From: Cercospora beticola
Taxonomy: Eukaryota; Ascomycota; Dothideomycetes; Mycosphaerellales; Mycosphaerellaceae
Length of the DNA stretch: 64,000 nucleotides
Assembly (NCBI RefSeq): GCF_033473495.1
Contig: NC_088937.1
Span: 1-64,000, forward strand
Reading direction: 5' to 3'
Shown: piece after piece, positions 54,715 to 64,000 of the stretch
Numbering within the stretch: position 1 is the stretch's first letter
How the letters are laid out: the number at the start of each line of letters is the position of its first letter
Program-made: the position numbers and the translations under genes
The notes under the pieces: model-generated
The model's input: the letters and a program-made list of their open reading frames with translations, nothing else
Databases searched by the model: none
Told to the model about the DNA's origin: nothing

Positions 54715-56430
54715 CTACCTCCTCCCAAGTCCCCACTTCGCAATCCTCTCCTGGATATCATTCCACGGAAGTTCTCTGAGCTGCACTCCCTCCTCTTCAC
54801 CCTGCTGCAGAACAACGGTAGGCGCTCCCGAGCCTTGTCCAACGTTGTACACGCCTCCGCCAAAGACCTGCTTCGCCACGCGTCTGAGATCTGCCATTGT
54901 TACGGCCTCAATGCTGGCAACCATCTCTTTCACCGGAATACGTCTCCCATGAACCTGCACTTGCCTGCCCAGATCCTCAAGCTCCACCATTCGTGATTCC
55001 AAATTCATCAGCAGAGAAGATCGCAGCTGGTTCTTCGCACGCTTGACCTCGATCTCCGATAGTCGTCCAAGGCCAGTCTCCGCGCTCAAGAGGCTCAGCT
55101 CGCGAGCCATGGTGTCCAGCATTCGTGGCACGAACTGGGTCGCACAGCTGGCAGAAATGCCAAAGAGTCCAGAATCTGTGTACGCATGGTTGAAAGCCAC
55201 GCAGTTCTCCACCCAGCCGTACTGGTTAAGCACATTGGTGTACAGCCGGCTGTACATTCCTTTTCCTGGCCCACCAGCCGAGAAAGAGCCTCCTCCTCCA
55301 AGCAGTGTTTGTAGTGTTGCCAATGCATAGATATCCGGTGATGCGATCGGCAGTGACTCAAAAGCCAGATGGATATGCGATACGCGAGGAAGCGCAGGGT
55401 TCGGCGGTATAGGTAAAGGCGGTAATGTCAGGAAGCCACCAGTGTAGTGTGACGCCTGGGTGTAGTCGATCGGAGCATCCAGAGGATGGGGAATAATCTG
55501 CGATGGATCGAGAGGTGAGACTGTGGCCTTTTGCGTAGCGGAAGTGGAAAGGTTCTTCAGGAACGGAATCTTGGACATGAGCCGCGAATCCTTCTGGGAT
55601 GGAATTTGTGAGGTTGGGTAAGGAGGCTGTACCTGTGATGATTTGGTTTCCAGTGAAGGCGCATTTGTGATTGCTGATCCTTTCATGTCGCCAAAGTATT
55701 GTGTCGCGAGCTTGACAGCATCGTCGTGCGGTACGCCAGCAAAGGCGACCACTATCCGATCCGGCCGGAAGAAAGCTTTGCGGTATGCCTCGATCGTGCG
55801 GGCATTGATCTGGTCTAGCCTCTCCTTTGGACAGAGAAGAGGCTGCCCCAGTGTGTTGTCCTTGTAGGCCGCCATGTGTACCAATTCAGGCAGTATCAAT
55901 TCTGGCTTGCCCCAGATTTCTCCAATCTCATAGTCCGCTGTTTCCAGTTGTCTTTGCACCTCTTCCTCCGTGATGTCCGGATCTCGTATCGTTTCGGCGA
56001 GTAACGCAATCGTGTCGGGCACGGCAGAGTTAAAGGTGGCCGCCTGGTACATCAAGCTCTCTCGTGATGATGCGCACTGTATGTTTCCTCCCAGTCCCTC
56101 AATCTTCTCCAACATCCGATCCGATGAGCGCTTGGTCGTGCTCTTGAAGGCCAGCCGGTCGATGATATGTGAGACACCTCGGAGAGCATCATTCTCGTAG
56201 CGCGACCCGGCATCGACATAGACGCCAATACCAGAGAAATGTCCAGGCAAAGATTCGGAAGCGACTCTGATGCCGTTGGGAAGAGTCGTTATCTGATCGA
56301 GGTCTGTAGGTTCCGCGGCGGAGGGAGCTGTTCGCGATGCGGTTGCATAGCTTCGTAACCGGGCAGATCTACGCGAGGCATCTTTCGCAATTCTCGATGC
56401 TTGCCGCGGCAGCGACAGCGATTTGCTCAT
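54715..56430 (-). CDS. MAS2: Mitochondrial processing peptidase, alpha subunit
   Basis: A single exon of 571 residues. Residues 1-45 form a mitochondrial presequence rich in Arg, Ser and Ala (SLPRQASRIAKDASRRSARL). TTLPNGIRVASESLPGHFSG and YVDAGSRYEN open the M16 peptidase fold. The zinc motif position reads SHIIDRLAFKST instead of HFLEH, as expected for the non-catalytic alpha subunit. The glycine-rich loop (LGGGGSFSAGGPGKGMYSRL) near 375-395 binds presequences and is diagnostic. In the matrix, alpha pairs with beta (Mas1) to remove import signals. The length agrees with fungal orthologues. It is an essential core gene, so this chromosome arm is not dispensable from here on. Confidence 0.96.
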   Translation of the reverse strand: MSKSLSLPRQASRIAKDASRRSARLRSYATASRTAPSAAEPTDLDQITTLPNGIRVASESLPGHFSGIGVYVDAGSRYENDALRGVSHIIDRLAFKSTTKRSSDRMLEKIEGLGGNIQCASSRESLMYQAATFNSAVPDTIALLAETIRDPDITEEEVQRQLETADYEIGEIWGKPELILPELVHMAAYKDNTLGQPLLCPKERLDQINARTIEAYRKAFFRPDRIVVAFAGVPHDDAVKLATQYFGDMKGSAITNAPSLETKSSQVQPPYPTSQIPSQKDSRLMSKIPFLKNLSTSATQKATVSPLDPSQIIPHPLDAPIDYTQASHYTGGFLTLPPLPIPPNPALPRVSHIHLAFESLPIASPDIYALATLQTLLGGGGSFSAGGPGKGMYSRLYTNVLNQYGWVENCVAFNHAYTDSGLFGISASCATQFVPRMLDTMARELSLLSAETGLGRLSEIEVKRAKNQLRSSLLMNLESRMVELEDLGRQVQVHGRRIPVKEMVASIEAVTMADLRRVAKQVFGGGVYNVGQGSGAPTVVLQQGEEEGVQLRELPWNDIQERIAKWGLGRR

Positions 56431-57261
56431 AGTCCTGGCCTAAAGATGGATGGTTGATGAAAAGTGATGGCAGTACACTTTGCAGGGTCGACGACTCGTT
56501 TCTCGGCACGCAGGATCGGCGCGAGGAGATGCCGATAGCGGGAGCAACGATGAACCATGCACGATGCCAGCGGACATGGGCGCGAACGATGATGATGCAG
56601 TTTTGTTATTTTGGAACGATTAGGGTAAATCTCGTAGTTGTGTGCAGTGGCATCGAGATGGCCTACGAGATTCCGCCATCTGATTCCGTCAGGCGCAGAT
56701 TTGCACCGGTCCTCCACTATTGGCACGTGAAGAACCGGGAAAGCCTGTCGTACTTGGCTGTGGCATTGGGCGGGAGCCTTCAGCGGAGGGGAAAGGTTGT
56801 TTCGGAGGTGAAGTGTATGCTGGCGATATAACACCGGTCAGCCTTGCTATACGACGCCTTCATCACGAGTTCGCTATACCCGTGGGCATTGGTGATCGAC
56901 ATGCCCAGCGTGTAAAAGGGTCCGTGAGCTGACGCCGCCCTCATCCAGACCTCATCCTTCGCCCAGCCCATCTCCAACACCTTCCGCCGCCCTCCTCGCA
57001 CCCTGTCTTGCTTTTGCATCTGTGCGCCAGCCAATTTCCTCACAAAGCCGCAGACATCACAAATCTGGAGCGTCGTCTACACAGCGCTCCTCCAGCAATC
57101 GAAGAGGAAGGGCGACTGCGCATCCGCAAGCGGCCTCCCGTGGTACATTCAGCTGGTTTTGAGGCTGCGCAGTGGTGCGGCGGCGAGGGAACACTGCTCG
57201 CCATCTGCACCCAACCTGGTCTGTCTGATCGCCGCATGCAATCGCGCGTCCGGGCACGAAT
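56431..57261. promoter_or_regulatory. Divergent promoter region, MPP-alpha and FHA-RING genes
   Basis: 831 bp between opposed start codons (56,430 minus; 57,262 plus), so both promoters lie here. Short ORFs on both strands are not convincing. No specific motif is assigned. Confidence 0.6.
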
Positions 57262-59088
57262 ATGCTAGGTTCGGCCACCACCGCGACTCCTTCGCTGCAC
57301 ACTGCAACCACGAGCGCAACGCCTTCTTCGCCCACCCGCCCGAGTCGACTGCGCGGCCTGTCGTACCTGCGCAACTACACCCACAACCACCTGCACCGCT
57401 CCGAGCAGCAGCAGCAGCAGCAGCCCCCTCCACCTCTCACGCGCTCGACCTCATCTCCGCTCGGTCTGCCATTCTCGCCGTCGAGGAGTGCCACGCCGAC
57501 GCAGCCTCCGCCGTCGACTTCGGAGCGGGGTACGCAGCAGCATTCTGCCGCTCCTGCCTCCACCATACAATCCGGCGAGCACGGCTGGATTCCAACCACG
57601 CATTCTGCGCAGCTGACCTCCACCAATACCATCTCGGCAGTCCCAGAGCCAAACATCACGAGTACAGTCGACAGCATGACCCGGTCGAGGACGTCGCCAT
57701 TTGGCCCCACTGCTTCCAATACTTCCGCTCGCCGAACTTCCGGACCTGAGCTGCCTGAGATTGCCGCAATGCCTTCTGCCATGCCCGACTCCACGACAGC
57801 CACGCCGGGCCCGAGCAAAGAGTCCCTCCCCACCATTCGCTTCATTCCACACGTCGAAACCCGCTCGTCACGGCCCTCGCTCCACTTCAACGCACTTTCC
57901 CGCCAACTTAAGACGCCTGACGGCAAGGTCAAAGTCGGCCGCTACAGCGAGCGTGACAGCAACACGAGCGATGTGGTGGGTTTCAAGTCGAAAGTGGTGA
58001 GCAGAAGACACTGCGAATTCTGGTGCACCGACGGGCAGTGGTATGTCAAGGATGTCAAATCGAGCTCAGGCACTTTTCTCAACCACGTCCGTTTGTCGAG
58101 CCCTGGCGTCGAGAGTCGTCCCTACCCCGTGAACGATGGAGATGTTGTGCAGCTCGGCATAGACTTCAAAGGTGGAGAAGAGGTAATCTTCAGATGCGTC
58201 AAGATCCGCATTGAATGCAACCGTGGCTGGCAAAAGAGCTTGAACAACTTCAACACGTCTGCACACAAGCGACTGCTGAACAGCGCCAAAAACACCCCGA
58301 AATCCAAAGTACGCGATTCCGATGCCGCTAGTGTCAACAGCTCCGAGTGCTCCATCTGCTTGAACCCAGTGGCGCCCTGTCAAGCGCTTTTTGTGGCTCC
58401 ATGCAGTCATGTTTGGCACTACAAATGCATTCGAGGTCTTATCCACGGACCCAACTATCCCAATTTCTTGTGCCCCAACTGCCGCTTTGTGGCGGACCTG
58501 GAGGCAGAGGTCGAGCAGCCAGAAGAAGAGATGTTCGAAAATTTCACAGATGCCGATGCACAGGCCAATGGAGGCGGAGAGACTCCGAACGGAAACAGAA
58601 ATGACGAACCTGGTGACAGTGAGGAGCAGCATACGTCTGATTCAGCGCCCGATACGGGTGACAGATCACAGGACGGAGATGTGGATGAGGACCTCTCGAG
58701 AATGCTCAACGATACTTCGATAAGCTCGCCCACTGCCCAGGCGAAATCAGCAACCAGAGCTGATCGGTCGAGCTCCTCTGCGCTGCCAGTGCCCAGTTCA
58801 TCACAGCCCATCAACATCTCGCGATCCCGATCCGGTCAGCGATCTCCCAGCGATTCTAATGGAGCGCGCTCAACCACGCCGACTTCTCATGCGCCGTTCG
58901 CGCTGTCGGCAGGGCCCTCGGTCGTCACAGAAGGCCCGATGACGCCACGTAACGACGCCGGCCCGTTTGTACTCGATGGCAGCGCGGGTCGAGATCGGAT
59001 AGACAGCAATCTGGCTACGCAAGCCGTCGCTGAGGTCAGCGAGCCAGCCTCTCCCGAAGAGATTTCGGCGAGGAACTGGCCATTGTGA
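57262..59088 (+). CDS. dma1: FHA-RING E3 ubiquitin ligase, Dma1-like
   Basis: A single exon of 608 residues. A Ser/Thr/Pro-rich N-terminus contains a Gln run (EQQQQQQPPPP, about 50-60). An FHA domain at about 220-320 shows KVGRYSER, SKVVSRRHCEFW and VKDVKSSSGTFLNHVRLS, the phosphothreonine-binding layout. A C3HC4-type RING at about 360-410 reads CSICLNP, CSHVWHYKC and CPNC. A disordered acidic/Ser-rich tail of about 190 residues follows. FHA before RING, with these motifs, is the architecture of yeast Dma1/Dma2 and human CHFR/RNF8 relatives, which act at the spindle-position and septation checkpoints. It is divergent from MPP-alpha. Confidence 0.92.
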   Translation: MLGSATTATPSLHTATTSATPSSPTRPSRLRGLSYLRNYTHNHLHRSEQQQQQQPPPPLTRSTSSPLGLPFSPSRSATPTQPPPSTSERGTQQHSAAPASTIQSGEHGWIPTTHSAQLTSTNTISAVPEPNITSTVDSMTRSRTSPFGPTASNTSARRTSGPELPEIAAMPSAMPDSTTATPGPSKESLPTIRFIPHVETRSSRPSLHFNALSRQLKTPDGKVKVGRYSERDSNTSDVVGFKSKVVSRRHCEFWCTDGQWYVKDVKSSSGTFLNHVRLSSPGVESRPYPVNDGDVVQLGIDFKGGEEVIFRCVKIRIECNRGWQKSLNNFNTSAHKRLLNSAKNTPKSKVRDSDAASVNSSECSICLNPVAPCQALFVAPCSHVWHYKCIRGLIHGPNYPNFLCPNCRFVADLEAEVEQPEEEMFENFTDADAQANGGGETPNGNRNDEPGDSEEQHTSDSAPDTGDRSQDGDVDEDLSRMLNDTSISSPTAQAKSATRADRSSSSALPVPSSSQPINISRSRSGQRSPSDSNGARSTTPTSHAPFALSAGPSVVTEGPMTPRNDAGPFVLDGSAGRDRIDSNLATQAVAEVSEPASPEEISARNWPL

Positions 59089-60098
59089 AGAGACGACATT
59101 CATCAGGCGAATTCTCTTGGAACGAGCAGTAAATCGAGGCACAATGTTTAATGATATCGTGGGCAGGCGCGCTTGGAGTGCAGTCGGATCGCATTGGGTT
59201 TATTGGCATTTTGAGCGATCGAGCGGGCATTGAGCGTCTTCTCCTTCTTCCTTCGTCTTTCGTCGTTGCATTGGGTTTCGCAGAGCTGCTGATACGAATT
59301 CTCTTAGTGGATAACGGTATTAAACGTCAAATTACTCCGCAACCGGATGTCCATCCCAGCCCTAGCGTTCGAGATCACAAAGCTGTTGTTTGCTTTGAAG
59401 TCGAAACTGTACCTGGTCGTGCTACTTCGGCCACTGCGGCTGACGGAGTCAACCGGGCGTAACCCTGCTTATCAGCACAACGTGAGAATCGTACGTGGTG
59501 TTCTGGTAAGTTGGCGTACAGGGACCAAGTATGGGTAACGCGTTGAAAAGGAGAAGAAGTGTATGATTGCCAGGATTGAATTGTGATCTGGTCACCTACC
59601 CAGGAAGGACTTCGGCTCCAACGCTCGAGATCGTACAGTGCCAAGGCTTCCGGATCCGGTCAAGTGGTGTCATCCGAGAGCGCGAACGGGAAACAGAGCG
59701 GACAGAGCTCATCTGTACTTCCAAAGAAGCCTCCAAGGTGAGGATTACTAACGCGGACCTGCTAGGGGAGTCGTTGTCGCAGTACTTGGGAACAGAAGGT
59801 TGAGAACGGCCGGGTAATCTTCTGTCCACGGGCCCGAATTTACCGGATCGGAACATGTTTTCTCGAACTGCTGGCGACAAACGATCTCAACATTCTGGTG
59901 AGCTGTCAGAATCTGGCACACGACTCAAGACTTGAGTGCAGAGCGGAGATGATGGAGTTCAAGACTGAGAGCCAACGAAAAGGCTGCAGTTCTTTGCTGT
60001 TTGTGTACGGTTTGCTCGTCTGGCAAGTCGTAATTGGAGTGAGCAGGCCAATTCTCGCAATAGAAGGTGATGAGACGCGACACATCTGCAGTCTTATC
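59089..60098. other. Intergenic region before the sixth F-box gene
   Basis: 1 kb. The F-box frame is open back to ATG 59,898, so part of 59,898-60,098 could be coding if an earlier start is used. Otherwise only short chance ORFs. Confidence 0.45.
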
Positions 60099-61219
60099 AT
60101 GGAAAATGTTCTGGCCATGTTGAAGCTCGTCCAATCCGCAATCTTTCGAGTTTGGAAGCCATCAGACGCGAGGATTTGCCAGCAAGACCTCACATTCGAT
60201 GCGCCTCAGACGACACCGATACTGGATCTGCCACCAGAGCTGCAGCTGCAAGTTCTCGCCCAACTGCCACTGAAGCAGATGCAACAGTGTCGTCGAGTCA
60301 ACCGGTATTTCCACGAGCTGATTGACCTGCAAGTCAGCGACTTCCGAATTCCACGGTGTAGGCAATTCATCTGCTAATGTTCATGGCACAGGAAAATCAA
60401 ACAACGCTCGCTCGACCTCGAGTCGCCTCACATGTCCAATGTCTGAACCAATTCATCAACAAGCACTGCTACTTCGCTCTTGACGACCAACACTCATCCA
60501 AGCTTTCAACAGCGCCTCATAATTTGGATCGCGCAGTAGTCAATTCCGACCTTGTCATTCCCTCTGCAGCAACGAATTTTCTCCTCCACCGCGGTATCAC
60601 ATCTCCCGGCGTCGACATGTTCCGCACCAGAGGCCATCGATCTCCTGGATTGGACAATGAATGGATGTTCCGTCAGTACATGGCCTGGGCGGAGTTCTAC
60701 CTTGCTCGGCGTCACTTTGAGAGAGGGGCAATCAGGGCCAAGGGCGACACACTGGATCTGGCGAGTAGAATCTGGAATGTCGGGGAGAGGGAATTGATTC
60801 GAAGGGCGAGAGGAGGGTGGTGTGGCAGCGGGGACACGGATGCAGCTTTGACGAAGGACGAAAGTCGCCAATCTAGTGACACGGAAGATGTGGACGAACA
60901 AGACGAGAACCCACTCAGGTGTATGACGATCTACGACGATGATCCTCGCGCGGAATACGACTACCCGGAGTTTGAGGTCTTGGAGCGACTGGAAAGTGTG
61001 AATGAGGCCTGGGACGAAGACAGTTTGGAGAGGGTAAGGGGTGGAATGGATATGCTCTGCTACAAGTTTGGTGTTCCCGTGCTGCCGGATGGAGCACCGT
61101 TCACGTATTTCGCCATGACGAAAGATGTGGCGAAGAGGGTGAGGGAAGTGGTGATCGAAGGGAAGGAGATTGGTCACTTGGAAAGGGCCTGGCTGGTGCA
61201 GCAGATGTTCATTTTTTGA
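60099..61219 (+). CDS. F-box protein, family member 6
   Basis: Exon 1 (60,099-60,332) and exon 2 (60,392-61,219) joined across a 59 nt intron (GTCAGC...TGCTAAT...CACAG) give 353 residues. The start is uncertain: ATGs at 59,898, 59,951, 60,099 and 60,117 are in frame, and 60,099 gives an F-box distance like the paralogues. The F-box is ILDLPPELQLQVLAQLPLKQ then MQQCRRVNRYFHELIDLQ, with the intron again straight after IDL-x. Then ENQTTLARP, CLNQFINKHCYFALDD, an acidic insertion (DTEDVDEQDEN) and the C-terminal signature FGVPVLPDGAPFTYF...LERAWLVQQMFIF. This is the most divergent member. It lies beyond the core genes, outside the tandem cluster. Confidence 0.84.
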
Positions 61220-61417
61220 GAAGCCGAAAGAACAAGCAAGATGCTTCTCAATGCTGAGGCTTCGAAACGAACCCATCGTTCCTGCCCGCCAAGAAGGAGC
61301 TCTAGACCCAGGCCGCGGCTAGATCGGAAAGCATGCGCGAACTCTCCCCACCTCAGTCCTTGAGCGCTGTCCGATCTTTCCCCAGGTCAACGCAACACTA
61401 CTTCACCACTCACGAGC

Positions 61418-63745
61418 ATGAGTCGTCCAATCAGCAGCCCTGGCGCCGACAGTGGCGAACCGGCTTTCAAGCGGCGTAGAGTTGCTTTGGCATGCAGGTC
61501 CTGCAGAAATAGGAAAGTCCGGGTGAGTGATGCAACAATGCAGGACAAGACCAAAGGTTGAACGGTACCTCGACAGTGTGATGGCGCAAAGCCGGCATGC
61601 AAGCTATGCATTGAGCTTGGATTCGATTGCATCTACGAACAACCGGTCAAAGCCGGCGGATCTGGAATACGTACAAGCCAAGATGGCTACGACGAGCGAC
61701 TAAGGGCTGTGGAGCAAACACTTCAGATGCTGGTGCAGCATGGGGCTGCAGACGCCAATCCCTCCGCACGAGATTTGTCCCATAGTGAGCATGTTCGTGG
61801 CTCCTCGGCCGCTGTGACGATTCTCGATGTCTCGCCAGACGGACAAGGACGCGATGCGCCCGTTGATGGTCTGGTCACCGTTGCAGAACTTGACAACTCG
61901 GAAGGCACTTTCTATGGGCCATCATCGAACGTGATATTCATCCGAGAGCTATCAGCTGCTATAAGCATCCGTCTGCGTAGAATGCGTTCGGCGCCAGGAA
62001 TGCCAGGATCCGAAGAGCACTCTCTTTTGACTCGCGCGGCGTCACCTCAGCTGCGAGGTCGAATCACCTCTGGCTTATCACCTGGACCAGCCGACATTCG
62101 CATCCTGCCATCTGAGAAGCATGTCAGGAGACTCATCGAGCTATTCTTCAACGATACAGGACTTCTGTTTCCCTTTGTGTGCAAGCAACAAGTGCTGCAA
62201 GCGTACAACGCAGCGAAAGTTACCGGCTTCAGCGGTGTTCCACGGCCACTTCTGTGCTTGCTCAACGTCATCTTCGCCTTCGCAACATACATTAGCATCC
62301 ATCCAGGCTCTGCGAGCGAGGCTGATGCAAATGACGCAGAAGTCTTCTTTCAACGGGCAAGACAGCTCGTTCACGACGACCAACTACAATCGCCAAGCCT
62401 GATGCTAATTCAAGCACTGCTCCTGATGTGCCTCTACCGGCAGGGCTCGCAAGTTGTCGATGATCCTTGGCAGCTGCATTGTCTCGCCTTTCGTTCTGCG
62501 ATGCAACTGGGTCTACACTCACCAAGCTTCTCCGAAGGTCTGACAGCTCTCGATATGGAAGTCCGAAAGCGAGTGTGGTTCGGTTGTGTTGGTATTGATC
62601 GAATCCTGGCGATGTCTTATGGCCGACCACCAGCGATCCCGGAGTCATACGTCAAGCTTGACCTTCCTACGGACTGCAGTCTGGAAACGCTGTCTGACAG
62701 ACATTCAGCTAGTCCCGGTCGTTTGCCAGGAGGCGCAAGCACTGCATCGCTCTACATCCACACAACATTACTCTACCGCGTTCTTCACGATATTCTAGAG
62801 CAGATGTATGGCTTTAACCTAGATTCGAGACAGGTACTGAGTCTGGCAGACATGCTTCCTGTCGTAGTGGCGCTGGAAACGCGAATGTCATCATTAGAGC
62901 AAAATCTCCCTCCGGGACTGAAGCTACGGCCATGGGTAAACACTGTCAGATCAACGGGGATGGATCCAGAATTCAGTCGATTGAGCGTCATAATGCGGCG
63001 ACGAATCCTCAATGTCAGATTATTGCTGCACCGACCGGTACTGGTCCTCTTGCTCGAAAGCAGAAGTGCAGTGAATAGGGCGACACAGGAATACGACATG
63101 GTCGTCGATATGGCGCAGAACTCGGTCAAATACTGCGAAGCAGCAGCGCTCGAAATCATCGAGATTGCGTATGCCCTCCGCTCAAGACCATCGATGTTGG
63201 GTGCTTTCTGGTTCGCGTCATATTACACATTCAATGCCGCGCTGACCATTTTCGCCTGTCTGATGCTGGACATCGATACGTGCTTCCGAAACACTTCTCA
63301 CGAAGGAAATACGGCCGAAGAATCGCTCCACGTGGCGAGACTGCTATCTTCCATTGAAACGAAGGGCACAGCTCTGAAAAAGGCACTCGAAGTGGTGGAC
63401 AGTCTTGGAGGGAACACCAGATCTGGGCGGAGGATCCGGAAGACTCTTGTGAAAGTCTTCAAGGCTGCTCAAATGCTTTGTTCGCATAATTCGGAGATCA
63501 GTCGGACTTTTGCAGGAGCGCTCGGGTCATCGATTGCGGTTGGCGAGCAGAGTGAGGAACAGCAGCTGGGCTCCGGGGCAGCAGCAAGACATGCTCAGAG
63601 TGCAAGTGGAGGCTTGAATGGTGAGGGTCCGGATTCACTTGGGATGTTGGACTTTGATGCCACTCAGATGTGGAACGATGTCAATTTTGATGATATTTTC
63701 GGTGACATGATGACTTTTGATGGGGTGGGATTTACAGCGCTGTAG
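61418..63745 (+). CDS. Zn2Cys6 transcription factor with fungal-specific TF domain
   Basis: Exon 1 (61,418-61,522) and exon 2 (61,577-63,745), with a 54 nt GTGAGT...GACAG intron, give 757 residues. The zinc cluster cysteines are at 26, 29, 36, 43, 46 and 53 (ACRSCRNRKVR | CDGAKPACKLCIELGFDC), preceded by a basic KRRRVAL. The intron lies just before the third cysteine. DERLRAVEQTLQMLVQHG resembles a short coiled-coil dimerisation segment. A fungal_trans domain (about 180-480) includes FNDTGLLFPFVCK and MEVRKRVWFGCVGIDRILAM, then SYGRPPAIPESY. The acidic C-terminus (FDATQMWNDVNFDDIFGDMM) could be an activation region. It is a nuclear regulator with unknown target pathway. Confidence 0.92.
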
Positions 63746-64000
63746 ATAAGTGTCGCTGACAGGATTGAGTACATCGTTTGGCGCATCAAACTCGCAGTTC
63801 TACATGTATTGCACCTGCTTGTTGACTGTATCAGCCTATGCTGAAAATATATCGCAAACAAAATTCTTGCTTACAAGCTGGCGTTGAAGCCAACTCTCAT
63901 CGCTCATCACTCGCTCATCAGAACGTCAACAGGCACTCATCCACTCCACAATGCAAGATCTAGCTGAAAACCTCACTCCCACGTTCCCGTAGCTCAACTC
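63746..64000. other. Window edge, no complete gene
   Basis: 255 bp after the transcription factor stop. An ATG at 63,951 opens only 13 codons before TAG; it could be a first exon of a gene beyond the window, which cannot be judged. Confidence 0.4.

Noticed and set aside
57159..57932. Overlapping plus- and minus-strand ORFs around the Dma1 N-terminus
   Set aside because: Shadows created by the GC-rich, low-complexity coding sequence of the FHA-RING gene.

Overview
The window is the left end of a filamentous ascomycete chromosome. It opens with 28 C-rich telomere units (CCCTAA). These are followed by about 31 kb of AT-rich DNA in which the dinucleotides CpA and TpG are almost completely missing, the signature of repeat-induced point mutation (RIP). 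At about 31.1 kb the composition switches abruptly to ordinary, gene-dense fungal DNA with 50-75 nt introns, Zn2Cys6 regulators, secreted hydrolases and F-box genes. An Ecp2-type (Hce2) secreted protein, the short introns and the gene content fit a plant- or lichen-associated Dothideomycete (Mycosphaerellales/Capnodiales). The order is inference.

Mutated subtelomere (168-31,090). Read as RIP-decayed code (TAG/TAA standing for former TGG/CAG/CAA codons), the region resolves into several objects. (1) A complete 6.1 kb Ty1/copia retrotransposon (446-6581) with 230 bp LTRs and a 5 bp target duplication. (2) An unidentified minus-strand decayed ORF (about 6.85-8.2 kb). (3) A minus-strand telomere-linked RecQ-type helicase pseudogene (about 9.5-13.3 kb). 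(4) A 5.1 kb unit present twice in direct tandem (13,430-18,588 and 18,589-25,137), holding an unidentified long ORF followed by a dynamin-like GTPase. The second copy is split by a 5'-truncated LINE fragment. (5) A Tad1-like LINE (about 25.67-30.69 kb). A ~30 bp palindrome is scattered through the non-transposon part and brackets both dynamin copies. The absence of ATG and TGA follows from loss of TpG and explains why almost no ORFs are callable there.

Gene-rich part (31.1-64 kb). From the RIP edge inward lie a DUF2235 hydrolase, an Hce2/Ecp2-like secreted protein, an ankyrin remnant, a GGTTTTCTC minisatellite, a tail-anchored methyltransferase, a divergent F-box pair and a small Cys-rich protein. 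Then come a GH12 endoglucanase, a heme-thiolate peroxygenase, a MARVEL-type membrane protein, a Zn2Cys6 regulator and three tandem F-box genes. The series ends with two core genes (mitochondrial processing peptidase alpha and a Dma1-type FHA-RING ligase), a sixth F-box gene and a second Zn2Cys6 regulator.

The six F-box proteins are one family: an N-terminal F-box, a KRYC.FP..S.DGGP-type middle motif and a VP.LP...(Y/F)...LLEE..I C-terminus. They look like a lineage-specific subtelomeric expansion. The strongest unusual observations are the helicase plus duplicated dynamin array buried under saturating RIP and this F-box family. All exon joins were made by reading splice signals by eye; boundaries of RIP-decayed features are approximate.
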